Positions 7,209-14,528 of a stretch of 16,761 nucleotides of DNA are shown here, piece after piece (positions within the stretch are counted from its first letter, which is position 1; each line of letters begins with the position of its first letter). The position numbers and the translations under genes are program-made. A model generated the notes under the pieces. That model saw only the letters and a list, made by a program, of their open reading frames with translations, was not told the DNA's origin and searched no databases. This DNA comes from Candidatus Binatus soli (lineage in GTDB: Bacteria > Desulfobacterota > Binatia > Binatales > Binataceae): contig DLMJ01000010.1 in assembly GCA_002479255.1 (NCBI GenBank), forward strand, positions 1-16,761. The letters are read 5' to 3'.

Positions 7209-8945
7209 GTGGAGCAGCATGCCGAGGTACTGATCGGCAGACCGTGGCATCAACGGGTCCCGACCTGGCGGGACGCCGTTGCGACGCTGTTGGTGCTGGC
7301 GATTGTGATGCTCCTCGGATCCGGCGCTCACCAGATGGTGGCGCCTTTCGTTGCCGCGCAACAGCCGAGGATCTCCCTCTCTCCGGCTGTCCTGCCGGTC
7401 TACGCTCTCCGCACGACGTTGCGCATGCTGGCCGCGCTCGTCGCCTCGCTAATCTTCACGTTCATCTACGCCACGCCGGCGGCCAAGAGTCGGCGGGCCG
7501 AAACAGTGCTGATACCGCTGCTGGACGTCCTCCAATCGGTGCCGGTACTTGGCTATCTCTCTTTCACGGTCGTGTTCTTCGTCTCGCTTTTTCCCGGCAC
7601 TTCTCTGGGGCCGGAGCTTGCCGCGATCTTCGCGATCTTTACGGCCCAAGCCTGGAACATGACTTTCAGTTTCTATCAGTCGCTCATAACCATTCCGACC
7701 GATCTCGACGAGGTGAGCCGCAGTTTCCGGTTCTCGGGTTGGCAACGCTTTTGGCGCCTCGAGGTGCCGTTCGCCATGCCTGGGCTCATCTGGAACATGA
7801 TGATGTCGATGTCCGGCGGCTGGTTCTTTGTCGTCGCCTCCGAAGCTATCTCCGTTGGTAACATCCAGGTCACGCTTCCGGGAATCGGGTCCTACGTCGC
7901 CCTTGCAATCCAGCAACGTGACCTCGCGGCAGTTGGATGGGCAATCGTCGCGATGACCGTCACGATCCTTATTTACGATCAGCTGCTCTTCCGTCCGCTG
8001 GTAGCCTGGGCCGACAAGTTCCGGTTCGAGCACACGGCTGCGGTGGTCGTGCCGAGGAGCTGGGTGCTTGACCTGTTTCGAGGCGCGAGCTTCCTTAGAC
8101 TCCTTGGCAAGCCGATCGGCGGGGCCGTGCAGGCCACCCTGCGAGCCCGGCTTGCTCTCCCCCGAAAACCTCGTTGGCTTCCAGTTTTCGCGCTACCTCG
8201 CCGCGCAGCTGATGTCGCCTGGTTCGGCCTTCTTCTTGCCGGCCTTGCATATGTGGGATGGAAGCTCATGGAATTTGCCGAACCCGAACTGTCTTGGGGC
8301 GACGTTACTATCGCCGTAAACAACGGCGTCCTTACCTTCCTTCGGGTCGTGATCCTGATTGCCCTGGCGTCAGTGGTCTGGGTTCCGATCGGAGTCGGTG
8401 TAGGGCTGCGGCCGAAGCTCGCGGAGAAGGTCCAGCCGATCGCGCAGTTTCTCGCCGCCTTTCCGGCCAACCTGCTCTTCCCGGTCGCGGTCTTCCTAAT
8501 CGTGAAGTTTGTCCTGGATCCCAAGATCTGGCTTAGCCCGTTGATGATTCTCGGGACGCAATGGTACATCCTTTTCAACGTTATCGCCGGCGCGAGTGCG
8601 TTTCCGAACGACTTCAGGGAAGCAGCAGCGAGCTTCCGAATCCGCGGTTGGCACTGGTGGCGCCAGGTGATGCTGCCCGGAATCTTCCCTTATTACGTGA
8701 CGGGCGCGATTACGGCGTCCGGCGGCGCCTGGAATGCGAGCATCGTCTCTGAGGCGGTCAGTTGGGGGCCGACAAAGCTCAGTGGGTCAGGGCTTGGCGC
8801 TTATATCGCGCAGATGACTGAAGCGGGCGATTACCCTCGGATCGCGCTGGGCGTCGCGGTCATGTCAGTATTCGTCATCACGATGAACCGGCTGCTATGG
8901 CGGCCGCTCTACGCCTTTGCCCAACGGCGAACGCGGCTCGATTGA
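7209..8945 (+). CDS. ABC transporter permease, duplicated fused form (nitrate/sulfonate/taurine class)
   Basis: This inner-membrane permease of an ABC importer has 578 residues made of two homologous halves. Each half has about five to six membrane helices and a cytoplasmic loop for docking the ATPase. The first loop is DEVSRSFRFSGWQRFWRLE (about 167-185); the second is FREAAASFRIRGWHWWRQ (about 469-486). Both share a SFRxxGW core, so the protein is an internal duplication that supplies both membrane halves. This matches the duplicated permease family COG4986, annotated for anion transport; the real substrate is unknown. The GTG start at 7209 is preceded by AGGTGAGG at good spacing. The ATPase gene follows after nine bases. 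No substrate-binding protein is encoded nearby. Confidence 0.88.
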   Translation: MEQHAEVLIGRPWHQRVPTWRDAVATLLVLAIVMLLGSGAHQMVAPFVAAQQPRISLSPAVLPVYALRTTLRMLAALVASLIFTFIYATPAAKSRRAETVLIPLLDVLQSVPVLGYLSFTVVFFVSLFPGTSLGPELAAIFAIFTAQAWNMTFSFYQSLITIPTDLDEVSRSFRFSGWQRFWRLEVPFAMPGLIWNMMMSMSGGWFFVVASEAISVGNIQVTLPGIGSYVALAIQQRDLAAVGWAIVAMTVTILIYDQLLFRPLVAWADKFRFEHTAAVVVPRSWVLDLFRGASFLRLLGKPIGGAVQATLRARLALPRKPRWLPVFALPRRAADVAWFGLLLAGLAYVGWKLMEFAEPELSWGDVTIAVNNGVLTFLRVVILIALASVVWVPIGVGVGLRPKLAEKVQPIAQFLAAFPANLLFPVAVFLIVKFVLDPKIWLSPLMILGTQWYILFNVIAGASAFPNDFREAAASFRIRGWHWWRQVMLPGIFPYYVTGAITASGGAWNASIVSEAVSWGPTKLSGSGLGAYIAQMTEAGDYPRIALGVAVMSVFVITMNRLLWRPLYAFAQRRTRLD

Positions 8946-8954
8946 AAGGAACTA

Positions 8955-10268
8955 ATGGCTAGCCCGGCGAACAAGCCCGTCATCGAAATGCACAAGGTCT
9001 GCAAAGTTTTCGCCAAGCCATCCGGCGAACCGCTGGCGGCGCTGGCCGACATCGAACTGTCATTGCGAGAAGGCGAGATCCTCGGCCTCCTTGGCCGCTC
9101 AGGTTCAGGGAAGTCGACCCTACTGCGCATTGCTGGAGGACTTATTAGGCCGACTTCCGGTGAGGTGCTCTATCGCGGGCAGCCGTTATCTGAGCCGGCC
9201 GAAGGTATAGCAGTTGTATTTCAGAGCTTTGCTCTATTCCCCTGGCTTACCGTACTCGAGAACGTCGAGGCCGGCCTCGATGCGCTCGGGTTGGCCCATG
9301 ACGAGGCTCGCCGCCGGGCAATGTCGGCCATCGACTTGATCGGTCTCGACGGGTTCCAATCCGCTTATCCTCGCGAGCTCTCAGGGGGAATGCGCCAACG
9401 GGTCGGCTTCGCACGGGCGATCGTAATCGAGCCAGTTTTGCTTCTCATGGATGAGCCGTTTTCAGCCCTCGATGTTCTAACGGCTGAGACCTTACGGACC
9501 GACTTCCTCGATCTCTGGATAGAGCGTCAGCTTCCCACCAAGTCGGTATTGCTGGTAACCCACAACATCGAAGAAGCGATCATGATGTGCGACCGAATCC
9601 TTGTCCTTTCCACAAATCCCGGGCGTATCGCGGCCGAGATTCCGGTCCCCTTGGCGCATCCACGCAACCGATTGGATACCGAGTTTCATAATATTGTTGA
9701 CGAGTTTTATTCGATTCTTACTTCGCGCGCGACGGAGTCGATCGGAGCACAAAGACAAATTCACGGGGGTTTGGCGCAGCCGCTGCCACCGGTCCCGATC
9801 AATCTGCTCGCCGGGTTCATTGAGGCGTTGGCTTCACCCCCTTACCAAGGGCGTGCCGAGCTGGCCAGGATCGCCGGCGCGCTGGCCCTGGACATCGGGG
9901 AACTCTTCCTGATTGCCGAAGCTCTTCACATCCTGGAGTTCGCGGAGCTACAGGAGGGCGCTATCAAGCTGACCGCGGCTGGGCGCGTTTTCGCCCAGAG
10001 CGGAATGGAAGAGCGTAAGCGGCTGTTCAGCGAGCATCTGCTTCAGTTTGTGCCTCTCGCCGCCCATATCCATCATGTCCTCAATGAGCGCGAGGGTCAT
10101 CTCGCACCCAGGGTAAGATTCGAGTCCGAACTTGAGGACCATCTGAATCCGAGCGACACGGAGAAGACTCTGCGCGCCGTCATCGACTGGGGGCGCTATG
10201 CGGAACTTTTCACTTACGATGGCGAGACAAGGACGTTCACCGCCCGCAACCTTGTCGCGAACAGCTGA
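8955..10268 (+). CDS. ABC transporter ATPase with C-terminal AAA-associated domain
   Basis: This energises the neighbouring permease. The 437-residue protein has a complete ABC ATPase domain. Walker A is GRSGSGKS (47-54), the Q-loop is at Q90 (VVFQSFALFPW), the signature is LSGGMRQRV (142-150), Walker B is LLLMDEP with D166 and E167, and the switch histidine is H203 (LVTHN). These read like TauB/SsuB/NrtD-type ATPases. From about residue 285 onwards an extra helical domain includes ALDIGELFLIAEAL and LTAAGRVFAQS; it resembles the AAA-associated C-terminal domain (PF09821), which is thought to be regulatory. The ATG at 8955 has AAAGGA just upstream. The gene ends 11 bases from the convergent DUF72 gene, with no visible terminator between them. 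Confidence 0.92.
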   Translation: MASPANKPVIEMHKVCKVFAKPSGEPLAALADIELSLREGEILGLLGRSGSGKSTLLRIAGGLIRPTSGEVLYRGQPLSEPAEGIAVVFQSFALFPWLTVLENVEAGLDALGLAHDEARRRAMSAIDLIGLDGFQSAYPRELSGGMRQRVGFARAIVIEPVLLLMDEPFSALDVLTAETLRTDFLDLWIERQLPTKSVLLVTHNIEEAIMMCDRILVLSTNPGRIAAEIPVPLAHPRNRLDTEFHNIVDEFYSILTSRATESIGAQRQIHGGLAQPLPPVPINLLAGFIEALASPPYQGRAELARIAGALALDIGELFLIAEALHILEFAELQEGAIKLTAAGRVFAQSGMEERKRLFSEHLLQFVPLAAHIHHVLNEREGHLAPRVRFESELEDHLNPSDTEKTLRAVIDWGRYAELFTYDGETRTFTARNLVANS

Positions 10269-10279
10269 GGTCACGGTCT

Positions 10280-11020
10280 TCAAGCCACGATGCGCATGAG
10301 TGTTGCCGCGTTGGCGACAGCATATCCGCCGGCGTCGTTATTGAAATAGGCATAGACGTCGCGGCCTTTCTGGAGAAAAGCCTTCATATGGGCGCCCCAT
10401 TGCTCGAGTTCACTTTCCGAGTACGACGAGGCGAAAAGGGCCTTGGGGCCGTGGAAGCGGAAGTAAACGAACGGCGCAGTAGCAATCACGCCGGGGAAGG
10501 GATAGCGGCTGGAATGAGAGAGCACGAGGCCCACACTATGTTCGCTGAGCAGCGCGACTGCCTCCTTGCTGAAGCATGACTCGTGTCTGAACTCCATCGC
10601 GAGCCGCAGCGGGGGCCGTGAAGCGCCGTAGCCGAGAAACCTTTCCACCAGCTTCAGATTCTGCGGTGTGGCGTGAAAGCTCGGCGGAAGCTGAAGAAGA
10701 ATGGGGCCGAGTTTTTCCTTGAGGGCAACGGCTCGTCCGACGAACTCGGTCCATTCTGCCCTCACACCCTTGAGCCGCTTCATATGCGTGATTAGGCGCG
10801 ACGACTTGAGAGCGAAAATGAAACCTTCGGGCGTTTGGCTGTGCCAGTTCTCGCAGGTCGTCAAGCGCGGCAGATGATAGAAGGAGTAATTGACCTCCGT
10901 GGTGTTGAAATGCTTTGCGTAGTAGGAAAGCCACTGTCGAGACGGAAGATCCTCGGGATAGAAACTGCCGCGCCAGCCGTAGTAATTCCAGCCTGAAGTG
11001 CCTACGAAGAATTGAGCCAT
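10280..11020 (-). CDS. DUF72 (YecE-like) family protein
   Basis: This 246-residue protein of the DUF72 family has a TIM-barrel-like fold and an unknown biochemical role. It begins MAQFFVGTSGWNYYGWRG, and the GTSGW motif followed by FYPEDLP is the family hallmark. Further family-like segments are FNTTEVNYSFYHLP, FIFALKSSRLITH, LGPILLQLPPSF, RLAMEFRHESC and VYFRFHGP, and DVYAYFNNDAGGYAV near the end. The ATG at 11020 was chosen because the GTSGW motif follows at once, as in relatives, and because GGAGC lies seven bases upstream. The frame is open a further 28 codons upstream, but those codons have no family sequence. It lies 129 bases downstream of the hemerythrin-like gene on the same strand and may be co-transcribed with it. 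Confidence 0.9.
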   Translation of the reverse strand: MAQFFVGTSGWNYYGWRGSFYPEDLPSRQWLSYYAKHFNTTEVNYSFYHLPRLTTCENWHSQTPEGFIFALKSSRLITHMKRLKGVRAEWTEFVGRAVALKEKLGPILLQLPPSFHATPQNLKLVERFLGYGASRPPLRLAMEFRHESCFSKEAVALLSEHSVGLVLSHSSRYPFPGVIATAPFVYFRFHGPKALFASSYSESELEQWGAHMKAFLQKGRDVYAYFNNDAGGYAVANAATLMRIVA

Positions 11021-11149
11021 TTGCACAAGCTCCGACAACGCCCCTTCGTCGCTTCGCGCGGTCCACGTAGCCAGGACCTCCTGCGCCACCTGGCCGGCCG
11101 CCACGACGTAGCGTCGGGCTTTTGAAATGAACTCCCAGCCCGGATCAAA

Positions 11150-11749
11150 TCACGGCTTCCTTCGCGCCGGCTTCGCCTTCGCCCTGGCCTTGCGAGGGAC
11201 TACTTTGGATTTCGCCGCCGCGACGGCCTTGCTCGCCTTCCCGCGAGCCTGGCGTGCAACCGGCCGGCGCTTCTTTTTGCCCCGGGCCAGATCGAGCAGA
11301 GTCTTACCGGAACGCCTCGATTTCTCACGCCCGCGCACGATCTCTTGAACAGTCTCTTCAGGCAGCACCTCTACAATCACCGCAAGCCCGTCGCGATCGC
11401 TGACATGTGGAAGGAGTCGACGGATGAGTTCAAGGCCGTATCCCGCCTGCTCCGGAGTGATTTCTTCAGCCTCGGCCAATTCGGCGAGCTCCTGAACGGC
11501 CTCGAGCGCAGCATCGTGCTCGGCGCCGAGCCTCTCAACGTAGTCGGCTCCATAGATCTCGGCGAGAGCTGGGTAGAGAACCTGCTCTTCGTAATGAAAG
11601 TGCGGACCGGCATGCGCCGCCATCTCGCCAACTCCCTGTCGAACCGCCTCGATGTCATTGGCCTCGATGGCGTCCATCAGGCCGAGCAGCATATCGCGCA
11701 TCTGGCGGTGCTCCTCGCGGAAGACTTCTGTGAATTGATTCGCCAACAT
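11150..11749 (-). CDS. Hemerythrin-like (HHE) protein with histone H1-like basic tail
   Basis: This 199-residue protein has two parts. Residues 1 to about 125 are a four-helix hemerythrin HHE domain, a di-iron site that binds oxygen or senses redox state and NO in relatives. The likely iron ligands are H14 (REEHRQM), H50 and E54 (HFHYEE), H78 (GAEHDA), and H115 with D120 (PHVSDRD). Residues 157-199 are strongly basic: of 43 residues, 19 are Lys or Arg and 11 Ala, with a few Pro, as in eukaryotic histone H1 tails and some bacterial nucleoid proteins. The tail may bind DNA, RNA or acidic polymers; that is inference. The ATG at 11749 has a strong ribosome binding site (GGGAGGG) just upstream. 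An upstream extension of the frame by 32 residues is unlikely. Confidence 0.88.
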   Translation of the reverse strand: MLANQFTEVFREEHRQMRDMLLGLMDAIEANDIEAVRQGVGEMAAHAGPHFHYEEQVLYPALAEIYGADYVERLGAEHDAALEAVQELAELAEAEEITPEQAGYGLELIRRLLPHVSDRDGLAVIVEVLPEETVQEIVRGREKSRRSGKTLLDLARGKKKRRPVARQARGKASKAVAAAKSKVVPRKARAKAKPARRKP

Positions 11750-11915
11750 TTGCTCCCTCCCGGATTTACAGCGCCGACCCGATCCGGCTGCGCTGCAACT
11801 CTCCAATTTGCTTCTTCTCCTGGATCTCAACCTGCAATGCAACACTCACAGAGAAGGAGAGCAAATCGCTTGCCATCGGGACTAACTGGATTGGGCCGGT
11901 TATTGCACTTCTTGT

Positions 11916-12302
11916 GTGACGCAGAAGATGGCGATGAGTCCGAATGCTCCGGCGGAACTGTCTCCAATCGCACCACTCACATCAGCGCCTTCGATATTCG
12001 AGATGCTGGAGGAACTCGATGGCGAGCTACATCTGATCGAGCGCGTCGAAGGATGGTCGCCGTACACGCACGCCTATCGGCTTCCTGACGGCTCGGTCTA
12101 TTTTGGTAGCGCTCGAGGCGGAAGAGAAAAGCGAAGACTAGTAGAGCAGATAGCGCGCGCGCAGGATGCGGAAATTCTCCAGCTCCGGTTGCCAACCCGC
12201 GACGATCTGTTTGGGATCCACGCCCGACTTGATTTCCTCCAGCGTTCGACGCGAACCAACCATCGAGAGCGTCGCGTCGATCTTGAAATCATTCGCATAT
12301 AA
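11916..12302 (+). CDS. Hypothetical protein overlapping a convergent gene
   Basis: This 128-codon + strand frame has no recognised family. The middle part looks protein-like: ELDGELHLIERVEGWSP followed by YTHAYRLPDGSVYFG and a charged stretch. From 12138 on it runs antisense over the last 165 bases of the AmiE-NamZ gene, whose own ending is conserved, so the last third here may not be meaningful. There is no good ribosome binding site before the GTG at 11916; ATGs at 11928 and 11934 are also possible starts, and the N-terminal 30 residues are Pro/Ala/Ser-rich. It is divergent from the hemerythrin-like gene, with about 166 bases between their starts. It could be a real small gene or chance. 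Confidence 0.4.
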   Translation: MTQKMAMSPNAPAELSPIAPLTSAPSIFEMLEELDGELHLIERVEGWSPYTHAYRLPDGSVYFGSARGGREKRRLVEQIARAQDAEILQLRLPTRDDLFGIHARLDFLQRSTRTNHRERRVDLEIIRI

Positions 12303-14528
12303 ACGATGCAGCGCGGCAATCAGCTCGATTCCCAGCGCCGGCGAATCAAGCGCGAGGCGATCGTCGAGAGAAATCCGTACTCCGTGGCAGCTCCGGCCGG
12401 CATAGGTGTCGGCGGATGGCGTGAAATCGGCTGACCGAAAGCGAACGCCGGGGATCTTTCGCTGGTCCAGGTAGGAGAGCAGCGCCGCAGAATCGATCCA
12501 CGGCGCGCCCACCAATTCGAATGGGGTATCGGTCCCGCGCCCGACGCTCACATTGGCGCCCTCGATCATCGCAACGCCCGGATACAGCGTCGCTTCAGTA
12601 AGCGTTCGCAGGTTCGGCGAGGGCGGCGTCCATCGCAGCCCCGTTTGATCGAACCATTCGGAACGCGCATAGCCGCGCATCTTGATCACGTGCAGGCGCG
12701 CGCCGATGTGGTTTTCGCGATTGAACATCCCGGCAAGCTCGCCGACCGTCATGCCGTGGCGCGTCGGCAGCGGGAAATATCCGGTGAACGATTTCAAATC
12801 GGCGTCCATGATCGGGCCTTGCACGACAGCGCACGAAATCGGATTCGGACGATCCAGCACATAAAAGTCGATGCCGCGGCGCGCCGCTTCTTCCATCGCA
12901 TAGGCCATCGTCGTGACATAGGTGTAAAAGCGCGCGCCCGAGTCCTGAACGTCGAACACCACCGCATCGAGGCCATCGAGCATCGTGGCGCTCGGCCGCC
13001 GCGTCTCTCCGTACAGGCTAAAGAAGCGCAGACCCGTGACGGGCTCGGCGCCCGGCGCGACGCTCTCATCGACATCGCCGTGCAGGCCGTGCTCGGGACT
13101 GAAGATCGCGCGCAGCGTCAGTCCGCGCGCATGTGAAAGCGCTTCGATATCGCGAGTGCCGGCGTGAGTGACGCCGGTCTGATTGGTGATCAATCCGACG
13201 CGCGTGCCTCTGAGTTGCGCGAATCCGTCACCCGCCAATACGTCGGCGCCGCTCAGAACCCTTGTGTGAGCGGCAGTGCGTTTGGCCAATGCGCAGAAAG
13301 AGTTCAAGCAAGGCCGGCATTCCACGATGCGATCCTCGGACAGGGCGCCGAGGCGATCTGAAATCAGCGCGAGAATTTCGCGTCGCAACGGGCCCGCATC
13401 ACCTGCGCCGCCGGGGTACGTGCGGTTGGTCAAGATGATCGCATAGGTGGAAGATACGGGATCGATCCACAGCATCGTCCCGGTGAATCCGAAATGGCCG
13501 TACGAACCGACCGGCAAGAGCTGCTCGCGATTCGCGCACAGCGGTGCGCCGAGATCCCATCCCAGCCCGCGCAGGTGGCTCGCATCAACCGCGTCGGCCG
13601 GCGATTGGGGGGTCGTCATTTCGTCGATCGAACGCGGAGAGAGAATCGTGACCGCGCCCGCGCGTCCGCCGTCGAGCATCATCCTCGCGAAGATCGCCAG
13701 GTCGTTGGCGGTGGAGAACAGTCCGGCATGACCCGCGAGGCCTCCCATTCGCGCGGCGGTCGGATCGTGGACTTCGCCGATGCGCAACTTGCCGTCGACG
13801 TATTCGGTTGGCGCAATACGATTGAGTTCCCGCGCCGGCGGGCTGAAACCAGTGTCAGCCATTCCGAGCGGCGTGAAAATGTTGATGCGGCAATAGTCGT
13901 CGAGCGGAAGCTTCGCGACGCGCCGAACCACCTCGCCGAGCGCCTCGAAATTGATGTCGCTGTACTCGTAGTGCGTTCCCGGAGGATGAAGCGGCTTCGC
14001 ATCCGCGGTCATCTTCATTGCGGTCGAGTAGCCGGTCCATTTGCGGCGCAGGTCCAAATCCGGCGCCAGGCCGGAATAATGCGTCATCAACTGGCGAATC
14101 GTAATGCGTTCCTTGCCGTTGCGAGCGAAGGCGGGCCAGTAAGTCGCGACCGGCGCGTCGAGGTCGATCCTGCCGCGCTCGCGAAGCTGCATTATCGCGA
14201 CCGCGGTCGCGACGGGTTTGGTCAGCGAGGCGAGATCGAAAATTGTGTCGGGAGTCATCGCGACTCGCCGGGGCTCGAGCGCGCGATATCCGAAAGCGTG
14301 GCGATAAACGACCTGGTTGCCTTGCCCAATCTCAACCACGGCGCCGTGGATTCTTCCCGCTTTGATCTCAGACTGGACGATGGTGTCGATTTGTTGCAAA
14401 TCCGCTTCGCGCAAGCGAGCGGACGAGGCGGCATCAGCAGACGCCAATGTTGCAAGGATCGCGGCGAGCAACTGGAACGCGAGTGCCGCGATCAGACGGT
14501 GCGAGAATGACGCCGTCGGGTTTCTCAT
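12138..14528 (-). CDS. Exported AmiE-like serine hydrolase fused to NamZ-type (DUF1343) exo-N-acetylmuramidase
   Basis: This 796-residue protein has three parts. Residues 1 to about 34 are a signal peptide. Residues 45-400 are a beta-lactamase-fold serine hydrolase with SLTK (S101, K104), YSD (Y189) and HFGFTG (345-350) in place of KTG. Residues from about 424 to the end are DUF1343: GLITNQTGV, FSPEHGLHGD (476-485), FDVQDSGARFYTYV, PSPNLRT, LYPGVAMIEGANVSVGRGTD, and a typical YLLY ending. DUF1343 includes NamZ of Bacillus subtilis, which removes N-acetylmuramic acid from the end of peptidoglycan chains; there it is encoded beside AmiE, a beta-lactamase-fold amidase that strips the peptide. 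Here both activities seem joined in one exported protein. The linker has three cysteines (C404, C407, C412). It is the last gene of the cassette, and its start overlaps the upstream stop as ATGA. Confidence 0.9.
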   Translation of the reverse strand: MRNPTASFSHRLIAALAFQLLAAILATLASADAASSARLREADLQQIDTIVQSEIKAGRIHGAVVEIGQGNQVVYRHAFGYRALEPRRVAMTPDTIFDLASLTKPVATAVAIMQLRERGRIDLDAPVATYWPAFARNGKERITIRQLMTHYSGLAPDLDLRRKWTGYSTAMKMTADAKPLHPPGTHYEYSDINFEALGEVVRRVAKLPLDDYCRINIFTPLGMADTGFSPPARELNRIAPTEYVDGKLRIGEVHDPTAARMGGLAGHAGLFSTANDLAIFARMMLDGGRAGAVTILSPRSIDEMTTPQSPADAVDASHLRGLGWDLGAPLCANREQLLPVGSYGHFGFTGTMLWIDPVSSTYAIILTNRTYPGGAGDAGPLRREILALISDRLGALSEDRIVECRPCLNSFCALAKRTAAHTRVLSGADVLAGDGFAQLRGTRVGLITNQTGVTHAGTRDIEALSHARGLTLRAIFSPEHGLHGDVDESVAPGAEPVTGLRFFSLYGETRRPSATMLDGLDAVVFDVQDSGARFYTYVTTMAYAMEEAARRGIDFYVLDRPNPISCAVVQGPIMDADLKSFTGYFPLPTRHGMTVGELAGMFNRENHIGARLHVIKMRGYARSEWFDQTGLRWTPPSPNLRTLTEATLYPGVAMIEGANVSVGRGTDTPFELVGAPWIDSAALLSYLDQRKIPGVRFRSADFTPSADTYAGRSCHGVRISLDDRLALDSPALGIELIAALHRLYANDFKIDATLSMVGSRRTLEEIKSGVDPKQIVAGWQPELENFRILRARYLLY

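Noticed and set aside
11104..11116. CGACG-tag-CGTCG hairpin between the hemerythrin-like and DUF72 genes
   Set aside because: On the transcribed (minus) strand it is short and lacks a T-run; not a credible terminator.
11345..12088. 247-codon + strand frame across the hemerythrin-like gene and its upstream gap
   Set aside because: Most of it is antisense to the HHE domain, which has its iron ligands and a strong ribosome binding site; the remainder is less protein-like than the frame starting at 11916.
13494..14510. 338-codon + strand frame opposite the AmiE-NamZ gene
   Set aside because: The minus-strand protein has complete catalytic motifs over the same bases; the + frame is Arg-rich with no recognisable motif.
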